64,000 nucleotides of DNA. Source: Bacteroidota bacterium. GTDB taxonomy: Bacteria > Bacteroidota > Bacteroidia > Cytophagales > Cyclobacteriaceae. The translations under genes were made by a program, and so were the position numbers. The stretch covers positions 1 to 64,000 of the forward strand of contig CANIVF010000013.1 of NCBI GenBank assembly GCA_947470895.1, in the 5' to 3' direction. Every line of letters begins with the position of its first letter. The stretch's first letter is position 1. Shown here in pieces: positions 56,395 through 64,000 of the stretch. Under the pieces are notes generated by a model, which saw nothing but the letters and a program-made list of their open reading frames with translations, did not search any database and was not told the DNA's origin.

Positions 56395-59300
56395 AGCCTT
56401 TCTGTAGTCATCGGATTAAAAAAAACAAGAGGAACATTTCTCTTCTTTTATCTTTTCTCATCATCCTGATCTTTACATCCTGCGAATCTCGTAAGGATTC
56501 AGTCTTTTCACTTCTTCCTTCCAGCCAAACTAATATCCATTTCAATAACGTGCTGGATGAAACCGAAGAGCAGAATGTAAATACCTACATGAACATTTAC
56601 ACAGGCGCTGGCGTAGCCGCAGGAGATATTAATAATGACGGACTTGCCGACTTGTTCTTTAGCGGAAATCAAATAAGCAGCAGACTCTATATAAATAAAG
56701 GCGATCTGGAGTTTGAAGATATTACTAAAACTTCCGGAATATTCAATAACAGCTGGGCAACCGGAGCAGTAATGGCCGATGTGAACCAGGACGGATGGCA
56801 GGATATTTATATCTGCGTATCTGGTAACGCATCTGATAAAAGAAATTTACTATTCATCAATAATCAAAATAATACGTTCACTGAATCTGCAGCCCAATAT
56901 GGAATCGCAGATCAACGACTATCCATGCATGCTTCTTTTTTCGATTATGATCGCGATGGAGACCTCGATCTCTTCATCATCACCAACCCTGCTTCGTATG
57001 AAAATAAAGTAAATCACCTTCAGCTCAGAAAATTAAAAGGCGAGAGTTCGAGTTCAGATATTCTCTATCGCAACAATGGTAACAATACCTTCACCGATAT
57101 TTCACGAGAAGCCGGAATTTTAATAGAAGGATATAGCCTTGGTCTTGCCATTAGCGATATTAATAATGATCAATGGCCAGATATTTTCATCTCAAATGAT
57201 TTCGTTGGCAACGATATTCTGTACATCAACAATCATGATGGAACATTCACCAACCAGGCCGCCATATATTTTAAACACACCAGCTTTGCAGGCATGGGCA
57301 ATGATGTGGCCGATATAAATAATGATGGGTTGGTCGATATCATAGAATTGGATATGCGGCCTGAAGACAACAAAAGACAGAAGCTGATCATCCCCCCTAC
57401 GGGTTATGATAAATTTCAGTTGTCGTTGCGCATGGGATATGAGCCACAATTCACCCGCAATGCACTACAGTTGAACAGAGGAAATAATACATTCAGTGAA
57501 ATTTCATTCTTGTCTGGTGTTAGTAGTACCGATTGGAGCTGGAGTCCCTTACTGGCCGATTATGATAACGATGGTGATAAAGATCTCTTCGTTACCAATG
57601 GCTTCCTTCGCGATCTGGGCAATATGGATTTCATTACCTATCAAAACATCTATAATACTCCGCTCGGAACAGTGCAATCGAAGACCGATAAGAAACTCAA
57701 CACCATCAAAGCGTTAGAAGGAGCTGCACTACGAAATTACTTCTATGAAAACGATGGGCATCTTTCTTTTACCGATCAATCAGAAGCATGGGGTATTAAA
57801 GAAAAAGGATTTTCACACGGTGCTGCCTATGCCGATCTAGACAATGATGGAGATCTTGATCTTGTGGTGAATAACATGAATGATGAGGCGCATATCTATC
57901 GAAACAATAGCAACAACCTTTTTGCGCGTAACTACCTGCGCTTAAAATTTATCGGTAGTGAAACAAATCATGATGGGATTGGAACAAGCATAACAGTTTA
58001 TCATCATCCACGGAAACAATTCGCTGAACACTACATGGCTCGTGGCTTCGAATCATCCATAGACGGAGTGATGCACTTCGGGCTGGACTCTGCTCGCATG
58101 ATTGATTCCCTTGAGGTTATGTGGCCTGATGGAAAATATCAGATCCTGAAAAAAATCAAGTCGAATCAATTGTTAGAAGTAAATTACAAAGATGCCTATC
58201 AAAAAGTGCCAAGGATAAAAAAAGAAGATCCTAAACTTTTCACATCCATAGAAACTACCGGAATCAATTACACACATGAAGAAAATGAATTTGTTGATTT
58301 TAAAGTTCAACCCTTACTTCCTCACATGCATTCTAAGAATGGACCGGGCATCGCAGTGAGCGATGTGGATGGCGATGGGTTGGAAGATTTTTTTATTGGG
58401 GGCGCGTCTAATCACTCAGGCGCTTTGTTCACTCAGCAAGCTGATGGAAAATTCAAAAGAAGTTCTTCATCCGTGGTTGATAGCCTGGCCGATGCGATGG
58501 GCGTTCTATTCTTTGATGCTGACCAAGACGGAGACGATGACTTATATGTGGTGACGGGTGGATCAGAACAAATAAAAGAATCTACTTCGTATCTGGATCA
58601 TCTTTATGTCAATGATGGAAAAGGAAAATTCACTGAAGATGCTAATGCCTTGCCAGCAATCGTGCAAAGTGGTTCGTGTGTTATCGCGTCAGACTATGAC
58701 CATGACGGTGATCTTGATCTTTTTATTGGAGGACGATTGATTCCTGGAAGATATCCGCTTGCCGCTGATAGTTATCTGTTACGAAATGATTCCGATTCAA
58801 AAATATGTCGATTCACCGATGTAACAAAACAAGTTGCACCAAATCTTCTGGCACTGGGCATGGTTACTTCTGGTTTGTGGACTGATGTTGACAATGATGG
58901 TTGGACAGATCTACTACTCGTTGGCGAGTTTATACCAATCACCTATTTTAAAAACAAAGAGGGAAAAGGTTTTGTGAAGATGGAGAGCCCTTCATTGGCA
59001 AATAGTAGCGGGTGGTGGAACAGTTTAACTGCCGGAGATTTCGATCAGGATGGTGACATGGATTATATTGCAGGAAACCTGGGATTGAATACTCGATATA
59101 AAGGAACCAGAAAAGAATCACTTTGCATTTATGCCAAAGACTATGATAAGAACGGATCGATTGATCCTGTGATGACCTATTATCTTCAAGGAAAAAAACA
59201 TATCGTTCATTCACGCGATGAGTTGATTAGTCAGATCAGTGTTATGAAACTACGCTTCAACAATTATAAAGATTATGCAGAAGCAACATTTGACGAATCG

Positions 59301-59930
59301 TTTTTAAAATCTGAACTGGAAGGAGCCTATGTCGTTTGTGCCGAATGGTTTGAAACATCCTACATCGAAAATAAGGGTAATGGGAATCTTGACGTGAAAG
59401 CATTGACCTTGGAAACACAGTTTGCTCCTGTAAACGGAATGGTGGTTGATGATTTTAATAACGATGGATTTTTAGATGCACTATTAGCAGGAAACCTCTA
59501 CGCTACTGAAGTCTCCAGCGGAAGATATGATGCCGGTGTCGGGATATCTCTGCAAGGCAATGGTCGCAATGACTTCAAAGTGATCCCTGCGCTAGAGAGT
59601 GGCTTCTATGCCGATACGGATGCAAAAGGAATGGCAAAACTCATTACAGCAAACGATGAAACATTACTGCTCGTTGGCAATAACTCTGGAACTATAAAAA
59701 CCTATGCCGTTCAGCAAAAGACAAAACAAATCCTGATTGAAAAAGATGATGTTTATAGCCTCCTCACCCGAAAAGGCGGTGCGATTTCCAGGCAAGAGTT
59801 TTATTATGGATCAACTTATCTCTCACAGTCATCCCGAAAACTTTCACTATCCGATGATGTCATTTCAATAGAAATCATCAATAGAAAAGGAGCGTCACGT
59901 AAAATTAATATTAATCCAACCCTTCATTAA
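56391..59930 (+). CDS. FG-GAP/VCBS-repeat lipoprotein with ASPIC/UnbV domain (second of pair)
   Basis: A 1,179-residue paralogue of the preceding protein with the same order: lipoprotein signal (LIILIFTSCESRK), FG-GAP blades (DINNDGLADLFF, DVNQDGWQDIYI, DYDRDGDLDLFI), ASPIC/UnbV domain (GIGTSITVYHHPRKQ, VMHFGLD, WPDGKYQIL), and second blade set opening LPHMHSKNGPGIAVSDVDGD. Long identical stretches shared with the first copy, for example NGPGIAVSDV, ADQDGD and WWNSLTAGDFD, show tandem duplication. ATG 56391 overlaps the upstream TGA, so translation is coupled and the two proteins may act together. 14 bases separate it from the second amidohydrolase. Confidence 0.88.
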   Translation: MKPFCSHRIKKNKRNISLLLSFLIILIFTSCESRKDSVFSLLPSSQTNIHFNNVLDETEEQNVNTYMNIYTGAGVAAGDINNDGLADLFFSGNQISSRLYINKGDLEFEDITKTSGIFNNSWATGAVMADVNQDGWQDIYICVSGNASDKRNLLFINNQNNTFTESAAQYGIADQRLSMHASFFDYDRDGDLDLFIITNPASYENKVNHLQLRKLKGESSSSDILYRNNGNNTFTDISREAGILIEGYSLGLAISDINNDQWPDIFISNDFVGNDILYINNHDGTFTNQAAIYFKHTSFAGMGNDVADINNDGLVDIIELDMRPEDNKRQKLIIPPTGYDKFQLSLRMGYEPQFTRNALQLNRGNNTFSEISFLSGVSSTDWSWSPLLADYDNDGDKDLFVTNGFLRDLGNMDFITYQNIYNTPLGTVQSKTDKKLNTIKALEGAALRNYFYENDGHLSFTDQSEAWGIKEKGFSHGAAYADLDNDGDLDLVVNNMNDEAHIYRNNSNNLFARNYLRLKFIGSETNHDGIGTSITVYHHPRKQFAEHYMARGFESSIDGVMHFGLDSARMIDSLEVMWPDGKYQILKKIKSNQLLEVNYKDAYQKVPRIKKEDPKLFTSIETTGINYTHEENEFVDFKVQPLLPHMHSKNGPGIAVSDVDGDGLEDFFIGGASNHSGALFTQQADGKFKRSSSSVVDSLADAMGVLFFDADQDGDDDLYVVTGGSEQIKESTSYLDHLYVNDGKGKFTEDANALPAIVQSGSCVIASDYDHDGDLDLFIGGRLIPGRYPLAADSYLLRNDSDSKICRFTDVTKQVAPNLLALGMVTSGLWTDVDNDGWTDLLLVGEFIPITYFKNKEGKGFVKMESPSLANSSGWWNSLTAGDFDQDGDMDYIAGNLGLNTRYKGTRKESLCIYAKDYDKNGSIDPVMTYYLQGKKHIVHSRDELISQISVMKLRFNNYKDYAEATFDESFLKSELEGAYVVCAEWFETSYIENKGNGNLDVKALTLETQFAPVNGMVVDDFNNDGFLDALLAGNLYATEVSSGRYDAGVGISLQGNGRNDFKVIPALESGFYADTDAKGMAKLITANDETLLLVGNNSGTIKTYAVQQKTKQILIEKDDVYSLLTRKGGAISRQEFYYGSTYLSQSSRKLSLSDDVISIEIINRKGASRKININPTLH

Positions 59931-59944
59931 ATAAACCAATACCC

Positions 59945-61021
59945 ATGTTCAAGCCAATCGTTATCATTCAAGCTGTTCTTGTGCTGGCATTCACTGGCGC
60001 CTGCTCAGGAGATTATTATTCTGAAAGTGATTTTCAAAAGGTAAAGAAAATCGACACGCACATGCACCTTCATGCGGAAAGCACAATTCTATCCGAGTTG
60101 GCAAAAGAAAATAACTTCAAGTTACTAGATGTAATGGTGGATGTTCCTTCCTATCCACCTATTGAAGAACAGGAGAAACATGCTTTACATCAAACCCAGG
60201 CTTTTCCAGAACAGGTAAATTACCTCACGGCATTCACTCTCAATAATTGGGACTCTGCAGGCTGGGCCGATAGAACCATTGCTAAGTTAAAAACCTCTTT
60301 CGATCATGGAGCGCTGGGAATAAAACTGTGGAAGAATATTGGCATGGTCTACAAAGACTCTGCTGATAAATTCATCATGGTTGATGATCCAAGACTCGAT
60401 CCTGTTATTCAATACATTATTGATCAAAATAAAACAGTGATGGGTCACCTGGGCGAACCAAAAAACTGTTGGCTGCCCATTGATAAGATGACTGTGAATG
60501 GTGATAAAAGTTATTTTAAAAATAATCCACAGTACCATATGTTCCTGCATCCTGAATATCCATCCTACGAAGATCAGATCAATGCGCGGGATCGTTTCAT
60601 AGCGCGTCATCCTGACATGCGATTTGTTGGAGCACACCTTGGGAGCTTAGAGTATGATGTTGATTCACTGGCAAAGCGTTTGGATAAATTCCCAAATATG
60701 GCGGTGGATATGGCCGCACGCATTTCACATCTGCAGTACCAATCTAAAACCAACAAGGAGAAAGTGCGCAACTTTATCATTAAATATCACGATCGACTCA
60801 TTTATGCTACCGACTCAGGAATATCCTCTACATCTGTTCCGGAAGAATCAAAGAACGAGCTGCATAGCCGTTGGCTTAGTGACTGGAAGTATTTCGTTAC
60901 TGATCAATCAATGACGGTGGCTGAAGTAGATGGCGAATTTTCTGGTCTAAAGCTTCCTAAAAATGTAATTGATGATATCTATCACAATAACGCGGTGAGG
61001 TGGCTTCTTATTAAGAATTGA
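59945..61021 (+). CDS. Exported amidohydrolase-like lipoprotein
   Basis: A 358-residue protein with lipoprotein signal (VLVLAFTGACSGDYY, Cys near residue 20). It then has a TIM-barrel metal-dependent hydrolase: DTHMHLHAES (HxH near 37-39), LGIKLWKNIG, VMGHLGEPKNCWLP, FVGAHLGSLEYDVDSLAKRL and LIYATDSGIS with the final aspartate. It resembles the first amidohydrolase of the locus (45604) in size and motif order but is not a close copy. Both enzymes are exported, so amide or lactone bond cleavage would occur outside the cytoplasm. Last gene of the ASPIC operon, closed by a clear terminator. Confidence 0.82.
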   Translation: MFKPIVIIQAVLVLAFTGACSGDYYSESDFQKVKKIDTHMHLHAESTILSELAKENNFKLLDVMVDVPSYPPIEEQEKHALHQTQAFPEQVNYLTAFTLNNWDSAGWADRTIAKLKTSFDHGALGIKLWKNIGMVYKDSADKFIMVDDPRLDPVIQYIIDQNKTVMGHLGEPKNCWLPIDKMTVNGDKSYFKNNPQYHMFLHPEYPSYEDQINARDRFIARHPDMRFVGAHLGSLEYDVDSLAKRLDKFPNMAVDMAARISHLQYQSKTNKEKVRNFIIKYHDRLIYATDSGISSTSVPEESKNELHSRWLSDWKYFVTDQSMTVAEVDGEFSGLKLPKNVIDDIYHNNAVRWLLIKN

Positions 61022-61048
61022 GGTTAAGGTTAATATAAATTTTGATGA

Positions 61049-61085
61049 ATCTTCCGGTATAGTAGTTACCGGAAGGTTTGTTTTT
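61049..61085 (+). terminator. Rho-independent terminator after the amidohydrolase
   Basis: CTTCCGGTA (61051-61059), loop of seven, TACCGGAAG (61067-61075), then GTTTGTTTTT. Nine-bp perfect stem, extendable by two pairs, about 30 bases after the stop codon. Confidence 0.85.
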
Positions 61086-61194
61086 GCTTGATCCTGAGCA
61101 AGTCAGGGATAATATTAAAATCCCTAATTAATTGCTTTTTTTAACTAACATCCGTCAGTAAAGAATTTTTTTTTACAATTTTTTTGATGTGCCC

Positions 61195-61225
61195 TTGGAA
61201 ACTCTACCAAACAGCTATACGTTTG
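61195..61225 (+). promoter_or_regulatory. Promoter of the methionine operon
   Basis: TTG (61195-61197), 20 bases, TACGTTTG (61218-61225) fits the Bacteroidota promoter form. Transcription would start near 61232, about 26 bases before the riboswitch P1 stem. Confidence 0.55.
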
Positions 61226-61257
61226 TGACATCATAGTCGGTGAGGCCCTTTCGCTTA

Positions 61258-61380
61258 ACCGATTTATAAAGAAGCGTGGAGAGTACAGGCTCTTTGAAGC
61301 GCTAGCAACCAGTCCAGAAGAAGGAAAAAAGGTGCTAAATCCTGCTCCTGGCAAGGTGCCAAGGAGAGCTATAAACCGGT
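61258..61380 (+). ncRNA. SAM-I (S-box) riboswitch
   Basis: S-adenosylmethionine-sensing leader RNA. P1 is formed by 61258-61268 and 61370-61380 (one mismatch). The conserved S-box segments appear in order: TATAAAGAAGCGTGGAG (61265-61281), GCAACC (61305-61310) and GGTGCTAAATCCTGC (61331-61345). A P4-like hairpin CTCC..TGGCA/TGCCA.GGAG covers 61346-61367. It lies 290 bases before metY but only eight bases before the start of a 44-codon leader frame. Confidence 0.88.
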
Positions 61381-61388
61381 AAACTAAC

Positions 61389-61523
61389 ATGAAAACACAA
61401 TATTTCAACTGCCAAAAGCGATCACTCCTTCAAGCTTTGAAAGCGTCTCTCGAGAAACAATTTCATCTTGTTATTAATCTTATTGAACAAAGCAATGCAC
61501 CTGCCATGCGGTGTATGTGTTGA
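61389..61523 (+). CDS. Possible leader peptide ending Met-Arg-Cys-Met-Cys
   Basis: A 44-codon frame from ATG 61389 to TGA 61521-61523. The middle is ordinary (KRSLLQALKASLEKQFHLV), but the end reads APAMRCMC before the stop. Two Met and two Cys codons in the last five sense codons, just before a hairpin and a methionine-biosynthesis gene, are what a ribosome-stalling or attenuation peptide for sulfur amino acids would look like. The start codon is eight bases downstream of riboswitch P1, so SAM binding could also affect its translation. Expression is not shown. Confidence 0.45.
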   Translation: MKTQYFNCQKRSLLQALKASLEKQFHLVINLIEQSNAPAMRCMC

Positions 61524-61527
61524 TTGA

Positions 61528-61561
61528 TGTTGTTCCGTTAAGCGCATCGCTTTCAACAACA
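61528..61561 (+). promoter_or_regulatory. Hairpin directly after the leader frame
   Basis: TGTTGTT (61528-61534) pairs with AACAACA (61555-61561), and inside AAGCG (61540-61544) pairs with CGCTT (61548-61552). It starts four bases after the leader stop codon. No T-run follows, so it is more likely an antiterminator/attenuator or RNA-stability element than a terminator. Confidence 0.5.
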
Positions 61562-61600
61562 CACTAACCTATGGTTTTGCCATGTGACAGGCAGCTTTAA

Positions 61601-62980
<1,380 letters not shown>

Positions 62981-63010
62981 TTAGTCTGATGAAATAGCTA
63001 CAAGCTATGA

Positions 63011-63033
63011 GGGACGAGCCTCGGGCTCATCCT
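63011..63033. promoter_or_regulatory. Hairpin between metY and metX
   Basis: GGGACGAGCC and GGCTCATCCT pair around TCG with one C-A mismatch and one G-T pair. It lies between the metY stop (62980) and metX ATG (63061) with no T-run, so it may adjust expression of the second gene rather than stop transcription. Confidence 0.3.
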
Positions 63034-63060
63034 CACCGCTTGGATATTAAGAAAGATTAC

Positions 63061-64000
63061 ATGTTAAAAATCGATTCCATATTTCACTTTGACAGTGAAT
63101 TCCAGTTGGAGGCCGGGGGTTCGCTCTCAGGCCTCCAACTTAAATACACTACTTTTGGTCAACTCAATAAAGACCGAAGCAATGTAATATGGATTTGTCA
63201 TGCTCTTACGGGTAGTTCCGATTTTACAGATTGGTGGAAAGAACTATTCACCGAAGGCACGCCATTTGATCCGCGTGACTATTTCATTGTTTGCGCTAAT
63301 GCGCTCGGTGGTTGCTACGGTTCAACCGGGCCGCTTTCACTGAACCCGAAAACAGGTCAATCCTTTTATCATGAATTTCCAGCTATTACCAATCGTGATA
63401 TTGTCAATGGATTCGATTTATTGCGTCAGCGTCTAGGCATTAAGAAAATTCATACACTCCTTGGTGGATCATTAGGTGGACAACAAGTTTTGGAATGGGC
63501 CATTCAACAGCCTGAAGCATTTGATCACATCATACCGATTGCTACCAATGCTTTTCATTCTCCTTGGGCCATTGCCATCAATGAAGCACAGCGTATGGCC
63601 ATTGAAGCCGACAGCACCTGGAAAGAAAATGATCCGCGTGCCGGCAGTGAGGGGATAAAGGCAGCACGCGCGATGGGCATGATTTCCTTCCGCACGTATG
63701 AAACCTATAAGCAAACACAAAGCGAAAAGAGTTTAGATACGCTGGATAATTTCAGAGCATCATCGTATCAGCGCTACCAGGGACAAAAACTCTCCAATCG
63801 CTTCAATGCATTTTCGTATTGGGCACTCACCAAGGCGATGGACAGCCACCATGTTGGCCGTGGAAGGGCAAGCGAGGAAGCTGCATTGAAAATCATCACA
63901 GCAAAAACATTAGTGATTGGCATTGATAGTGATTTGTTATTCCCCATTCACGAACAAAAATATTTAGCACAAAAAATTAAAGGAGCACAATTTGCCACCC
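63061..64000 (+). CDS. metX: Homoserine O-acetyltransferase, 3' end beyond the window
   Basis: Acetylates homoserine for methionine synthesis; alpha/beta-hydrolase fold. From ATG 63061 (MLKIDSIFHFDSEFQLEAGG) 313 codons are visible, and about 350 are expected. Visible are LKYTTFGQLN, the oxyanion-side ICHALTGSSDFTDWW, NALGGCYGSTGPLSLNP, the nucleophile elbow GGSLGGQQVLEW (serine; usually GGSMGGMQ) and the catalytic aspartate in IGIDSDLLFP. The catalytic histidine lies past the window end. Directly after metY in the same operon. Confidence 0.93.
   Translation, partial: MLKIDSIFHFDSEFQLEAGGSLSGLQLKYTTFGQLNKDRSNVIWICHALTGSSDFTDWWKELFTEGTPFDPRDYFIVCANALGGCYGSTGPLSLNPKTGQSFYHEFPAITNRDIVNGFDLLRQRLGIKKIHTLLGGSLGGQQVLEWAIQQPEAFDHIIPIATNAFHSPWAIAINEAQRMAIEADSTWKENDPRAGSEGIKAARAMGMISFRTYETYKQTQSEKSLDTLDNFRASSYQRYQGQKLSNRFNAFSYWALTKAMDSHHVGRGRASEEAALKIITAKTLVIGIDSDLLFPIHEQKYLAQKIKGAQFAT

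Noticed and set aside
61141-61190. T-rich runs before the methionine promoter as a second terminator
   Set aside because: No stem precedes the T-runs, and a good terminator already lies at 61049.

Overview
The window looks like a chromosomal segment from a Bacteroidota bacterium, most likely a free-living member of the Cytophagales. The evidence is a SusC/SusD outer-membrane pair, a SecA of about 1,116 residues without the zinc-binding tail, a CarB that stops before the allosteric domain, DUF4834-type and SPOR proteins, and -7 elements of the form TAnnTTTG upstream of several genes. I see no rRNA, tRNA, CRISPR array, transposase or integrase.

Region by region. (1) 1-5.2 kb, minus strand: nucleotide-sugar genes for a surface polysaccharide (WbpE-like aminotransferase, GalE, UDP-HexNAc dehydrogenase, UDP-glucuronate 4-epimerase), with a Wzz-like chain-length protein read divergently. 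(2) 6.3-10.9 kb: cytochrome c maturation genes ccmB, ccmC, ccmD, ccmE and ccmF. CcmE is of the CxxxY type, and a 32-bp near-perfect palindrome abuts its start codon. (3) 11-24.2 kb: housekeeping genes (carB, dapF, secA), a caspase-fold/TPR protein, a SPOR protein, a methyltransferase and two pseudogenes: a MASE1-like sensor histidine kinase and a small membrane-anchored protein whose in-frame stops are all TAG. (4) 24.2-39.8 kb: an exported HisC-like aminotransferase, a three-repeat secreted protein, a membrane-anchored MutS-like ATPase, free-methionine-sulfoxide reductase, a PLP enzyme, lspA-ileS, an RND exporter, lpd and fabG. (5) 40-41.6 kb: a secreted protein gene with a 3'-terminal frameshift.

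(6) 41.7-61 kb is the accessory highlight: an uptake locus with no recognisable glycoside hydrolase. It has a Tat-exported FAD oxidoreductase, a LacI regulator, a NahK-like kinase, two exported amidohydrolases, a NagX-like membrane acyltransferase, SusC/SusD and two tandem lipoproteins of about 1,170 residues with FG-GAP/VCBS and ASPIC/UnbV domains. Three AAACGTTT-centred sites, one before the oxidoreductase gene and two in the SusC/NagX divergent promoter, are good candidates for the LacI operators and suggest one regulon. Next to the latter two lies a palindrome made of two perfect inverted DnaA boxes.

(7) 61-64 kb: methionine synthesis. A promoter, a SAM-I riboswitch, a 44-codon leader reading frame ending Met-Arg-Cys-Met-Cys and a hairpin precede metY and then metX, which runs off the window end.

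All family assignments come from reading motifs. No alignment or database search was run.
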